From the NCBI GenBank assembly GCA_037954235.1, contig JBBMOA010000017.1:19101527-19165526 (forward strand): a DNA stretch of 64,000 nt, given 5' to 3'. Position 1 is the first letter of the stretch, and the number at the start of each line of letters is the position of its first letter. Under the pieces are notes generated by a model. It searched no databases, had not been told where the DNA came from, and was given only the letters and a program-made list of their open reading frames with translations. This document shows positions 1 to 12,399 of this stretch, piece by piece. The position numbers were made by a program, and so were the translations under genes. The stretch comes from Aulostomus chinensis (Eukaryota; Chordata; Actinopteri; Syngnathiformes; Aulostomidae).

Positions 1-2555
1 TTTAATACCCCCGTCATTCCAAAACACATTGCAGACTTTCTAAAAATAAAGTGTCTTTTTTCACAGACTCCTCTCCAGACAGCTTTCACAGTGAAGCCAT
101 GTGCACTACAAAGCTCTAATGACCAATTATAAGTCACAGCGGTGTAAATGGACACCTACTGTACATTAGCTAACAGTGGTGGGTGACCTGAGAGAGGCTC
201 GGGTCAGGCGCTCCATGAGGCTCAGTGACTAGACAACTCTGGCTCAGTGTTGCTCTGTGGATGGAGACGTGGAGCCAACGTGAATACAGCAGACTCTCAG
301 TGGGGCGCAGCCAGAGAGGATGCTTTTGGCAGTGCGGGGAGACAGATTAAGGCCATGTCAGCTACCGCTCCAGCAGCAGAACAGACAGCCAGCTCATGGA
401 TGTGACTTTTACGATGATACAGCCAAATCGTGTACACGGGAGCCCTGTCAGATCATTCTCAGTACTATTACTTCTACGATTTATGCAGAAACACGTGAAA
501 TGTACCTGTTTTTTTGAAGATAAACAAACAGGAATTGCTGATAATTCTAAAAAAAAAAAAAACAATCCCCAACAGATTCATGATGTGACACTGTGCAGTT
601 GCATGAGTAAGCGGGCTGATGTGCCTGAAGTCGCCCTCATCTCTGAAGCTCAGGGCGATGAGCCATTCAGCACATGGATCTTATGTAACATGCGGGAATG
701 GACTGTCAGCGGAAAGGAAATCAAGCAAGTCAAACGCTGACCACTATCTTGTCTGTGACAAACAACAATCAAAAGGAAAACACACTGACCTCCTTTAAAA
801 TATCCACATAAGATCACTTTATTAAGTATGCACACAAATCTTTTTTTTTTTTTTTAGCATCATGGAATTTACATAGAGTGCATTAACTCTCATAAATGTG
901 CGTTTTTTTGTTTTTGTTTTTTGTTTTTGGTTGGAGGATAACTAAGTCATCACTGTTCAATAGCAGCTGATAATGATGAGGTAGACAGTGACACTCCCAA
1001 TATGTTCACAACTGGTCGTTAACGGGGTTAAAAAGACTAAAGTGTAGCTAATTAAAAACCGAGACATGAGAATAACAACCTGCATAGGGCAAAGTACTGA
1101 TACTAAGAAAAGAAACACTATAAATATACCACCTACACAGTCAGATTAACAAACATTACACCTGTGAGCTGGAGGGTACACACTGAACAGACTATGCAGG
1201 GATCAAATATATTCATATAAAACTTTCAGTAGAGATTGCACATTGAAAGTGTTATAATGTGATGATCTGAAACATGTGTAAGCCATACTACTGTGTAAGA
1301 ATCCTTTCTCTTGTAACAGGTGCTGCAAATATACCTAGTGGATAAATACTGTACATCACATTTGAAGATAAAATCAATAAAATAAACATTTTTAGAATAT
1401 AAAAATAAACTTTAGAAACTCAGAATAAAGCGCTAATAACCACATATCAGCAGCTTGGATTTACAGTTGTATGGTGTTATTATCTAATACTTGGCACGCT
1501 GTTGCTAAGTTACTTGGCGTTAAGACTGTAAATGTAATTAAGAGCTGATGATACATACAGTGTTATGGCAGCAGTAATAATACACAAGTTAGACAGGTGC
1601 ACTGTTGTTAATAAATAAGAGGGGGAAAAAAATCCCTTTTTGTCAAATATTCATTTGTCACATAGCAGCCCAAAGTAAAGGCCGCGGCAACAGTTAATAG
1701 GCAACGCACCGACAATGAGTGGAACTAAACTCCTTCAAGATTCCTTCCAAAAACCTCACCTCATGTAACAGTCGTATTTGTTAACAGTCAGCTGAAGCCT
1801 ATTGAAAGACTGGTGACCTCTACTGAGGAGAGCGTCACACACACCGTTGTAGCGTAAGGCGCACAAGCACGCCGTAACAGTCAGAAAGCTATCAGAGTGT
1901 AACAGTTCTCGTCATCTATTCATAGTATTGGTCATTTTGAAACATTTGCTTTGCTTTTCATTAATATTAAGATAAGAAAGTCATACACAAGACAAGGTGT
2001 GATAACGTGTAACTATCGTATAAATAATGATTATGATTAAGTCATTAAATCAGGAAAATCACATTGCTTTGTCTCTTGAATGTGTTTTGTAAAGTGTCGG
2101 TGTGTTTGACAAAGAGCTGCCCGTGCAGGTCACATGAACCTGTCACAGTCGGAGTAGTGTGTGATGCCTAAATAGAATATCTTGTGTGTGCAACTCTTTT
2201 AAGATACATCACAAATATCACTACAGCCACTGTTATCATTTGAGATAGAAAAGTCATATATACAAAGACGTCAACAATTATCCTGGACGCTCCATCAGAG
2301 GTCCAGAGGAGTCAAAGCAGGCTTGCTCAGACCCTCACAGCCACACCGCAGCACTGCTTGCTGGCTAAACATCCACAGCAAAGACAATAAACTCTGTGAT
2401 TGGTCGATCCTATTGTAAAGTGTGACCGCACCATACATTCGCTACGCAATGCGACCCCCATTCACAGAGCAAAGCCACAACGCTGCAAGTTAAACAACCT
2501 TATTCCATGGCAACCACGATGAGTGATTTGACAGCAACAGTTCCCACTGCGCGCC
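1..2555. other. Non-coding stretch left of neuroglobin; probable long ngb 3' UTR
   Basis: AT-rich DNA with no spliceable coding pattern on either strand. The right part must hold the 3' UTR of ngb, which is transcribed leftwards from its stop codon at 2556. The nearest reverse-strand AATAAA that I find is at 818-823, which would give a 3' UTR of about 1.7 kb; this is inference. A plus-strand AATAAA near 45-50 could end a gene lying to the left of the window. Two mononucleotide T runs (841-856 and 905-930) are present. Confidence 0.4.
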
Positions 2556-2730
2556 TCAGTCCGCCTTGTCCTCGCCGTTCTTGGCCCACCCTCGGCTCAT
2601 GGCTGCCACCACAATGCTGTACATGTTGAGCCAGGCTTGACGCAGGGGTGCCGTGTAGGCCTGGCCCAGACTGCACTGCAGCATGTAGAGAAGGGACTCA
2701 CCCACCACCTGAAGTAAAACCAAAACAAAC

Positions 2731-2788
<58 letters not shown>

Positions 2789-3591
2789 CATGTATTTTTC
2801 ACAGTTCAATCATTTGTGAAATTGCTTTTTGAGAGTTGCAATATAATATTCCTACGGCAAATGACTGTGTGTTGACTCCCACTGCCTGGTGCTTCCTCCC
2901 CAGGTTGAGCAGAAAATCCTCCAAGGAGTGAAGGTCATCCAGGTGGCTGACTGCTGCATCGATCACAAGCATCACCTGGGATCGCACACATGCAAAACAA
3001 AAAAACAAAACAAGACCCAAGCAATGTGTTTAAACAATAGGTGTAAAATATGCGTAGATGTATGCCGGTTACTCTGCATGGCGCTGACCTTGGTGACATG
3101 TTCCAGGAACTCAGGGCTGGAGAGGCAGTCTTGTGTGGAGCCACAGTTTGTACTGTAGTGGAAAAGAGTGAGGAGTGCAGGGTCCAGCTCAAACAACCTG
3201 AAACAGACACACAAACGCACACACACACACACACCACCCACTGTTCTATAGGTGTAGAAATGATGCATCTACAAATCTCTCCTCCTAGCATCTAATTTAG
3301 TGGCAGCTGTCTGAAAGTGGATTATTGCAGTCTGTCGCCAAGCAACAAGTCAAGCCTCTGGTCCCAGTGAAAGTGTGCAGCGAAGGATCTAGCTGGATTC
3401 TCTCTCAACCCTCGTGATACATATTCCCTGATGTTAAGTTAAATAACAAGAAGCTTATTTGCTTACGAGTAAGCCATCTGCTGGTTGTGTTACCTGGAAA
3501 ACATGATCACACCATGAGGAACTTTGTTCTTGCCAAGGCTCTCCCAGCTGCCTCGTATCAGCTCCTTGTCCTTCCCTGACAGCTTCTCCAT
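2556..3591 (-). CDS. ngb: Neuroglobin, 159 aa, four coding exons
   Basis: Haem globin of neurons and retina, binding oxygen through a hexacoordinate haem in the cytoplasm. Coding exons are 3494-3591, 3089-3197, 2856-2975 and 2556-2708, and the frame closes to 159 residues, the usual fish length. The start MEKLSGKDKELIRGSWESLG and the C-terminal SRGWAKNGE are typical of fish neuroglobin. The distal histidine (about residue 66, in FLEHVTKV) and proximal histidine (about residue 98, in LGRKHQAVG) are present, and two cysteines (51 and 57) sit where the vertebrate CD-region disulphide pair lies. Intron phases (2, 0, 0) fit the vertebrate neuroglobin positions B12.2, E11.0 and G7.0; the middle intron at E11 separates neuroglobin from haemoglobin and myoglobin. 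The 5' UTR continues to an acceptor at about 3705, so at least one further upstream non-coding exon exists. Very sure. Confidence 0.96.
2733..2786. repeat. (CA)n microsatellite in ngb intron 3
   Basis: About 27 CA units. On the gene strand the (TG)n run lies about 25 bases upstream of the acceptor of the last ngb exon. A shorter CA run (about 3215-3231) sits in the same relation to the exon 2 acceptor. These tracts produce long VCVCVC open frames that are not genes. Confidence 0.95.
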
Positions 3592-3705
3592 CCTCGTTAC
3601 GGCTTCTGCTAGAGGGGAAACACACAACTCCTCTACAGGACAAGAAGACTCAGTTGTGGCAGAGCCATAATATTTGAACGAATCCACAGTTGAAACTTCT
3701 GCCAC

Positions 3706-5034
3706 CTGGAAAACAAAGTGGAGCATCAAGTGAGTGTATCGCAGCCGGTGTCATATCTAAAAAGGAGAGAGATAGGAGAGGGGAAATGGAAGGAGGTGGG
3801 CATGATTTCCTGTCTAGAGATGCACAAACATACTGTACCTTCTTGAGGTCAGTCTTCGCTCTGAACTTCTTCTGGTGCTGCTGGGCAGAGGGGTATCTGT
3901 CTATGTGTGTGTGAGTGAGTGTGTGTGTTTGTGTGCAAGCAGGCAGTAACTCTGGTGCACTTGTTCTCTCGTTCCCCTGCCCACGGTGCAGTCAGGGAGA
4001 CAAGTTCTGCCACGCTCTTATCTGTCACACTGGCGTCTATCTCTATCCCTCTCCCCTCTCCGTTTGCCTCTTGATGTGCTCTCTCTCCAGCACTGGGGAT
4101 ATTATTCATGCCACTGAAGGAGAAAAAGAGGGATCTCTCTCTTCTGCTCCAGCCAGGCTGCAGCGAGTCACAGCTCCTCCTGGAGGTGAACCGAGGACTT
4201 AAACATATGCGCACACACGGCACTTTACAAAATATCTTAAAATTAGGTGAAGAGAGCTTAATTAGAGAAACATTCCAATGAGTGCAACTGCGGATGTTTT
4301 AAATGCAAATGAGGACTCTATTCAATGGAGGTCTACATCTACATTTTCTCGCCTTCCGAAAATATGTCATTTTTTTCAAGTTTTTCAGAAAACACAAAAA
4401 AACTGGAGACAAAACATCATAAGGAATTGATTTAAGCAAAAAAAATGTGTTTTTTTTTTTCAAAAAAATGACTTAGGCAATTATTTTAAGAAGGTGACGA
4501 TTTGTAAACCATGCATTTAAATAATAAGACCCCTACACCTTGGTGAAATGACATAGTTCATCTTCTCCTCCGGGCCACTCCTCAACAGCGTGATGATAAC
4601 ATTCAGCGGCCAGGTGCACAGCCTCTCATTAATTTGAATGTGATGTGTTTGTTCCCTCGCTCAGCCTCCACATTCACCCTGGTTTCAATAGAGGCATCCG
4701 GCAGTGGCTCGCTAACACATTTCATACACGCAGGCCCCCCCCCCCCCCCCCCCCCCCTCAGATATTATCTAACAGGTTGGGAGAGATTGGTTTTGTTTTC
4801 AGCCGTGCACCGGGGGAATCAGAGGTGCATCAGAGGGATACACGGTTCCCATGACAACCTGACAGGATGGAGCCCTTGAAGCTTTGTCATGTGATGTTTG
4901 AGATCTTAAGGAAGGGAATATGATTTTTTTTATTACATCTATAAGTGCCACGTGTCAATCTATTATATAATTTATTACCTCCACTAATGTGAGGGCAGAT
5001 TGATCATAGCACCACCTGCTGGAAAGAGGAAAGG

Positions 5035-5128
<94 letters not shown>

Positions 5129-6314
5129 TTTGCACTTTGATGCCATCATCCAAGATGTCTACAAGCTGATTTAAGTCACGGTCAAAGCACCTTCTCCTGG
5201 TTATGGGAAGAAAGCCTCATGTAAGAAACTTTTTTTTTTAACATTAAAATTTTCCTGCGATATCTTCATGTGAAACTCAACATATTAGGTGTGGGTACTC
5301 TAGCGCCACCTAGTGGATGCAGGACACATTACACAGTCTGCTTCTTCATAAAAATCCAACAATAATGAGGTTTGCCCTCTTTCCCTCTCACCGGCCAGGG
5401 CAGCCACACATTGAGTCTCAGTGTGTGAGAGGCGTGTGGGAGTTAGAGGGCCCACTCATCACTGCTTGCAGCTTTAATCAGGGTACGAACATGAAAGTTG
5501 TAAGTTCACTTTGACAAAAATATGCCCTTCCTGGTTTTGCTATTTTATTTTCAGAATTATGTACATTTGTCTTTCTTTAATAAGAAAGGTATACCTAATG
5601 CGTTACATGTTCTTTTTATCAGCACAACATACATTTTCAGATTCAGTGAGATTAGATTATGTATCCACAGACTTCACATCAAACACAAAATAAACAGCAG
5701 TATTAACTTAGCACAAATAGTTTTTAATGTTAAAAATCATTCATTTGCTTCAATGAATGACGCGCTGGCCAACAAAAAGTGATCCTGCTGATCCATGATG
5801 ACCTTTTGATTAGTATTGTATATATATATTCAGGCATTCCTTTTATGGTTTATACAAAAAAAGGATCTCAGAAATTCCTGGAAGGCTTGCAGCAGAAGCC
5901 AGTGTCCAAGAGTATTTGATGTGGGTCTGTGGGCTCGGCTTAGACCACTGAGCTGCCCTGAGTGAATGCAGATGAACAGCGAGGGGTTTATTTAGGTGGC
6001 AGTCTGGGGAAACAACCGGGAAGGAGAGACCCATGTCAGACACGTAGTGTCCTTACAAGACCTGTCTGATTCCAAAATACGCCATTTTCAATGCGACTAA
6101 GTGAGAGCAGCTGCATATTTAATATGTCGCAAAACAAGTATAATCATTTTTATATGGAAGCTTCTGAATTTAGAGCGAGTAAACATGAGTGTTAGAGACA
6201 CAGTGGGCTCAATGTGTTCTCTGTTTATTCTGGTAACCAAGTGTTCATCATCCACCAAATTACAGTCTTCATATTCCTTAGCGACATTGTTGTGATAAAA
6301 CCCCAAATTGCTGT
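3706..6314. other. Intergenic DNA between ngb and fam161b
   Basis: Should contain the ngb promoter and first non-coding exon, whose position I cannot fix. Otherwise it holds simple repeats: a C run at 4734-4757, a compound (AC)n(AT)n tract at 5037-5125 and several T runs. Open frames here, such as a 124-codon one on the minus strand at 3849-4223, show no family resemblance and no splice logic. Confidence 0.5.
5037..5125. repeat. Compound (AC)n(AT)n microsatellite
   Basis: About 20 AC units run directly into about 24 AT units. The whole 89-base stretch alternates purine and pyrimidine without interruption. The AT half is self-complementary. Confidence 0.95.
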
Positions 6315-6320
6315 TTTATT
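6315..6320 (-). terminator. Polyadenylation signal of fam161b
   Basis: Reverse-strand AATAAA about 270 bases past the fam161b stop codon at 6587. It is the first canonical hexamer downstream of that stop. Confidence 0.6.
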
Positions 6321-6586
6321 TTCAGTTTAATCTGGATGAAATTCCGTGCAATTTCTACACAAGTATAAGTTAAAACATATAAAATCATTACATGGGATAT
6401 TGCTCAGCGCACTTGTATGTTTCACGGATCAAGTTATGACGTCCAGCTATTTCATAATTTCTTAATTTATATCAGGTCACGTTGGAGCATCAAATTCTTG
6501 GTGTGGATAGTTTGAATCATTTTTTGAGCAGTGCTGTTTTATAGCGCAGAGGCCACAAAAATTGTGTGCCGCCCAAACCTTTTTGA

Positions 6587-9500
6587 TCATGGCATTTCTT
6601 CCCCTTTGGACTTCACGCTCTTCTCCTCCACGTCTTCAATTTTCTCCCCGTCGTCTACATTTTCTTCCCTAAATCAGACATGCTGGGTTAGAAAATGCCT
6701 ATATTGTAATTACATTGAACTTTTACTTGGCTACAGTATTTTTCTTTTTTTTCACTATAGACAACAGGGCAGGCTCAGAAAATTATGTAATGTAATACGA
6801 CCAAACCACATGATGTCCTTGGCTCTCCAGCACTGGTGCTATTCATAATTTTACCGGACACAGCGGTATTACATAGTGTATGAACAAGACTTGCTAAAAA
6901 TTCTCACTCTGGATAGCAGCTATGGATGCCATTTTCAGCACTGTGGCTATTCTCCTCCGTATCGTCCTCAGATTTGGACGATGATGATGTCCCTTCAACT
7001 GCTCGCCCGTTTTCTTCAACAAATTGCTCTCTTACGCCTGCTCTCTTCAGCATGTCTCTGTAGGTTTGTTCCGCATGACGTTTAGCATTTTTCTGGAAAG
7101 ACAAAATAAAAGTTAAGGATGGAGATGATGTGAGATCATACGGGAGCGAAACATGTAGCTTACCTGTTTAACCTGCTCGAACAAATATGGACGCTGTTGA
7201 ATGCGTGCCTTCATGTCCCGTAACTCCCTCGTGTACTCTCTTGTCCGTTGCTGGTCAGCCTCCCTTCATGTCAGAGAAGATTATAGTTTACGCTACTGTG
7301 GCAGGCGTGTGTGGTTGTTGGGATGTGGGCAGCAGAAGTTGCAAAACTGGGAGAATGAACGGCCTCGCTTGACCATTACTCACCGACGGCGCTGTAGTTT
7401 TTCATTATGTACTTCTCTCAGGCTGCTATGTGGATCAAGCAACTTTGCATGGTGGGAAACGGTCTTCTTCATGGCATGTGATCTCATCTGGTACTTCTTC
7501 AACCAGTCCGCACTTTCCTGATTCTTACTGTCCCTCATCTCCATGGATTTTCTATAAAAGACAAAAGGTTCTGCATGACAGTAGATCTAACTATTTGATG
7601 AGGAGAAGTTAACGGTGGAAAAATTCACAGACTCAAGCTCAAGTCAGTACGTCACCTGATGGCCATGCAGCGCTTCCTTACAGCATCGGTGATATACGTT
7701 GGGAGTGTGTCGGTGGACAGTGATGTCAAGGCGCCCCATGACTTGCTTCGACTGAGGGTACTTCTATTGGGTGCCTTTGGATGAACAGTCAAGCAGTCTA
7801 ATTGTTATTTACTCAGGTTTAAAATTGTGCAGAATGTTTTACGCTGATCAGCTGTGGGACAAAATTTTCTCTTTAATTTAATCTGAGTTCAAATGTGATT
7901 TGTGACATCTCAGCTAGTTTGGTGGGCGGTGATGGTGCTGTACTGAACCTGCAGCGCATAAATGTGAGAAATGACATTTCAGAGCAGAAGACATCTTGTA
8001 TTCAGCAGTTCATATATTGAAATTAAAGCAAATTCACGTTCGTTGGTCCATAAATTCTGGAGTAGATGTAGAATATTATGATGTCTTAAGTTTTAAGTTA
8101 CAACGTGTGGATCAGATCTGCACAGTCTTCATACACCCTCATTTTGCATCAACTTTCACCCTACAAATACCGTAGGAATTAAATCCAGCATGGTGCAGGG
8201 TTTAAGTATCACCAGACGTTATAAATTGAAAACTGTGTAAGAATAAGGTGATTGATAAACAATATACTAAATAAGTATGGATTTTCTCAGTCTCTCTACA
8301 TTAAAACAACTTTGTTGCGAGAAATCAATTCCAGCAACATTTCACAAACATTGACAACACAGACAGACAAAAACCTGGCATCATACCGTTGACTTGAGAA
8401 CAACACATTTTGAATGTGGGCTATCAGGGCATCCCATTTTCTCCACACAAATATTTTAGCCTTCCATTCATAGAATTCTTAATAACGATATTGTCACGGT
8501 ATCTGTAGAACATTTGAAAAAATAATAATAATAAAATTTCTCTTTGAAAAATTAATTTTTGATGAGTTTATGTGTTGCCTATATTATAGATAATAAATGA
8601 TGCTGGCTCGATTATTATTATTATTATTATTATCATCATGTGCTTATTATCAACAGTGTTGATAATTAATTTTTTCTCCCCAACACTGGTGTACAGAGTG
8701 ACAGCCTCTCTCAAACTAATGACTGACATGTTTTTAAAAATTTTACTCAGAGAAACCAACATACATGTAACTTGACTCTGTTACAATTTAAGTAACACTG
8801 AAACAATCAAGCGATATCATATCTTTTGATATTTCTTACTTCTGTGTATTGACATGAACTTTTTTAAGGTCCATGTCCTCATTAACCAGTACATCTGCCA
8901 AACCAGAATGTTTGACAGGGTTGAAAAGAAAACATAAATCTAGTAATTTTACAGTTAAGGGCCAGACGGTCAGCTAATTTCACATCACCACCGAATGTCT
9001 GTTAATTACAGTTTATTCTACTAAATTAGTTATTATGGCTCGTGTGAATCATCCTCCCAGACAAATTTCAAGGAATTTACGTAAAAGTGATCTTGTGAAA
9101 AGACGATATCATGTCAAACATATCTGAATATCAGACAGGGCAAAAATATGGTTTGAGTCAAATGACAAGTTGAAAGATTTGAAATAAAACTTTTCGAGGA
9201 AGGAGCGTATTTTTTTCTTTGAAGAGGGCTTACTGTACATTTTTAAAGTAGCATTACGACTCCACAACTGTGGGAAATGGTCTGGACAGCCTAAAAAAAA
9301 ACCTCATGAGGCTAAGAAAAACGTAATCCTTGCAATAAATCTGTCATTACCAAACCACTTTCTCTAACAGACATGGAGGAGAAACTGATGTGACCCGGCT
9401 AAATTCCTAGGTTACATATTATGAAATTTTACTTCAATTCTTCTAATATGAATGACTTGTGCGTGCTGAAGGACCACAGGAATGCATGGTAGTATCTTGT

Positions 9501-12399
9501 CTTGCCTGTGCCATAGAAACCCTCAATTCAGCAAATTCTCAACCCTATATACATTTATACCCGTGTGTTTCCCCCTCCCGCGAGTAAGTATATCAGTTTA
9601 TCGGAATCTGACTCCTAGAAACAGGGATGAAGCCCTCTACAACCAACAGAGCAGTATGACACGTTCCACAATGTTACCACTCTGGAATAGACTGTTGAGA
9701 TAAATTAGAGATTACACAAGATTGATAAGAATACCTTCAAATTCGAATGTACTGCAGGATAAAAAATGACTGTACTGTGAATCTGATCAAATTTATATGC
9801 CCCTCTACAGAGCAAGGATTTTGGGAAAATACTGGACAAACGTTTTCCCATCCCCCCTCAAAAGAGAAGGTATGGGATTGATAAAGTGGTGGGTGGATGC
9901 GTCCATCAAGCAGTGAAAGTGTGAGAAAAAGAGTGATGTAAAACTATAAAGTGAAACCATCTGGGACTGGTGCTTTTGAGCCCAAGATATAAGACTCTGG
10001 TAGGTTCCATCCTCATCAGTACCTTGCTTCTCTGTCAAACATCCTCAGATAAATCTACTGATCATGAAAGTACGAATAATTTTATGGAATGAAATTAAAC
10101 ACCCTCCTTTTAGTTCCCCACTAGAAAATCCTAGCCTCAAATTTTTGCCTCGATATTTCGGTGTTAAGGAGGACAAATGTATCCATGCTTTGGCAAAATA
10201 TTACCTAGGAAGAGTGACATTTGTTGAACAGTAACTTCTGAAGACAAGTCTAACACCCTCTTCCACACCATGAGGGATGTCACTAGCCTGAAAACTGACA
10301 CAAAAAATCTCTCAATATTGACAAAGGCAAAACATAATTCTTTCATCTGCTACTTGATCAGACCTAGACCTAAATTAAAACAATTCTTCCTTGGACTATG
10401 CTGCACCCCTCCACCAAGTTTTGTGAAATTTGGGCCAGTAGTTTTTGGGTAACCCTACCACAATATATAATCTAAAAAAAAAACATGATATGGTGGGGCG
10501 AACTACAAGGCCAAAATCAAACTAAATTAAAAATACAAAAACCTACTCTAAGTAACCAAAGCAATCTCAAAAGTCATTCAACAAAGAGCTGCGTAAACAC
10601 CTCAACGATGGTAGTACTACACAAAACATGATATCATACCTGTGAGTTTTCAGGACTCAACCTAATTTTCCTTGTTGGAAGAGCTGATGTCCGCAGGTAG
10701 AAGGGCTGACACTTGGTAACTTCTTTACTCTGTGTTTTCCTCAGCACCTCAGTCTGCAAAGCCTTGTGCAGCTTGCTAAAGTCAGGGCTCTGATGGGAGA
10801 TTTTTGGCTGGAAGCTCGGTTTCTCATCCAGGAATCCCAGTTTTTCCATTTTGGTGCGCTCAGCAGTACGAAGCTTTGGAGTCCCGGAAGAACTGGGATT
10901 CTTATGTCCCGTGGTCTGGATGTGGACTTTCCCACTAATCTCCTGGTCTGCACAAACATTACAATACAGAAAAGTAGAGGAAGCTGAAGTTCTGTCTGTG
11001 GAGCAGTGGTGGAATGTATTTCTATTTAATGCCTCTTTAAACTGCTTTCAGGGTGAAATACTTGATGTTTACTGCACCACATCTGTCTGACAGGTGTATT
11101 GATTACAATGATAGTGTCCTACAGGCTACTTCTGGTCTAAAACTCATATACGGTACTGATATTTTATTTGCAATATGTGGAAATGTATTGTGCCAAAGTA
11201 GTCATATGAAACAAAGGAGGCTACAAAATGCAACATAAAGAGGTGTGACCATTGCTTCGACTCGACATTAATGTGTGGTACTGATTTGGAGTCCCTAGGC
11301 CACATGACACAGAAGAATAAATAAAAGATATTACTAATTTTGCAGCATTTAAAACATCTGGTCGTGATTTGAGTCATTCGGAGTCATGACATTGAAGCCG
11401 TTGGATATTTACCTGGGAATTTAGCTGTATAAAAAAAATGCATTTTGCACAAGGATGTTCATATAAAATGTAAGAGGCTATAAAAAATAAAAAAGCTAGG
11501 TATGTCCTTCTGATGTGCCTGTCCCTGGGCCGCATGTTGGGATTGATTCCTGTCTGATACCAGACACGCCATGAACCACTACGATCCATTCAGAAAAAAT
11601 GTTTCAATCAACCAACCTGTCTTTTTTGGTCCTTTGTGAGATGTTCTAAACATCTGGTTTTTTTCATCCTTAAAGACTTGGTTCAATGTCACTACCAGCT
11701 TTTCTTTTTTCTCCTTTTCTCTCTCCTGGAAGCTGAAAGGTTTCTGTGCTGAGAGCAGAAAGTTTTTCCTCTGCTCATGGACTTGCTTCCTCTCCTTCTC
11801 TCTCAGCTCCATCATCTCCTGGAAGAGCGTAAGCTTGACATGGCTGGGGACAGGAAGAGCACAGAACTTCCTCTGGCATTCTGCCACAGCCTCCTCCTCT
11901 CTGATTTGCTGCGTTGTTTTAGAGGAAGCAGCACTTTCACAGTGTTGTGCCCTAGTATGAGGCAGCCTAGAAGTTTTATTGTCGTAAAGGTTGCAGCCTG
12001 ATGAAGGCACCCCGGCTGAAGGCATCCCTGTCTGCCTACGATGGCTTGAAGTTCCTTTGTCAAGGGTCAGAGCGGGTGTCGAGGTGGCTAGCCTCAGTCC
12101 TGCATGTCTGAGAGGGAGAGTATAAAATATTCAATTACAGAGATCAGTTATGTTTAGAACAAATTAAAATAAAGAACGTGCATTTTTTGTTGAGGATGTG
12201 AATTTATATCACTGGACTTTTGGTCCACATCAGCTGAAATGAGAGCGTTGTGATGAATCCTCTTCTCCAGTTCCTCTCTCTGCCTCCTCTCTGTCTGCTG
12301 CAGCTGCTGCATGAGAGTCTCACGCAGGGACCTGAGCTGCTGCCGGAGTATCAGTTCTGAGTTGAGTCCATCTGCCAGTAAGTCCTCCAGCTTTAACAT
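6587..12399 (-). CDS. fam161b: FAM161B-like centrosome/cilium protein, 544 aa, eight coding exons
   Basis: Paralogue of FAM161A, a microtubule-binding protein of the basal body and connecting cilium (UPF0564 family). Exons: 12218-12399, 11617-12107, 10640-10947, 7656-7774, 7384-7551, 7164-7263, 6908-7092 and 6587-6668; phases join without a break. The N-terminus is coiled-coil rich with glutamine and glutamate. The middle holds PDFSKLHKALQ and LSRSKSWGALTS-like segments. The C-terminal third has the family signature EYTRELRDMKARIQQRPYLF followed by KNAKRHAEQTYRDMLKRAG. It shares its upstream region with coq6, as in human. The exon 1 donor (phase 2, GTCCAG) is weak and is the least certain junction. 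The last exon adds an acidic tail ending KSKGEEMP; reading through its donor instead gives a stop at once. Human FAM161B is somewhat longer (about 650 aa). Confidence 0.88.
8611..8633. repeat. (ATT)n microsatellite
   Basis: About eight ATT units inside the 2.9-kb fam161b intron (7775-10639). The rest of that intron is AT-rich DNA without recognisable exons. Confidence 0.85.
10350..10460. repeat. Remnant of a dispersed fish repeat
   Basis: The segment around 10400-10450 (CCCCTCCACCAAGTTTTGTG, then GTAGTTTTTGGGTAA) resembles the well-known dispersed fish sequence in which a 'ccaccaagtttcgtgaa...gtagtttttgcgtaatcctgc' phrase recurs. Recognition is from general familiarity; a RepeatMasker run would settle it. 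Confidence 0.45.

Noticed and set aside
396..740. 114-codon plus-strand open frame
   Set aside because: Contains a poly-Lys run from an A tract; composition is not coding-like and no homologue is recognised.
2556..2875. Open frames with runs of VCVCVC or THTHTH on both strands
   Set aside because: They are the six-frame reading of the (CA)n microsatellite in ngb intron 3; only the part past the acceptor at 2708 is coding.
3849..4223. 124-codon minus-strand open frame
   Set aside because: Low-complexity His-Thr run from a TG repeat, no family resemblance, and no fitting splice sites to ngb.
4955..5149. Minus-strand frame with IYIYIY and VCVCVC runs
   Set aside because: Translation of the (AC)n(AT)n repeat.
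9479..9705. Frame ending in MLPLWNRLLR that hints at a LINE reverse-transcriptase tail
   Set aside because: Only a few residues resemble such tails, there is no RT domain nearby, and the match could be chance.
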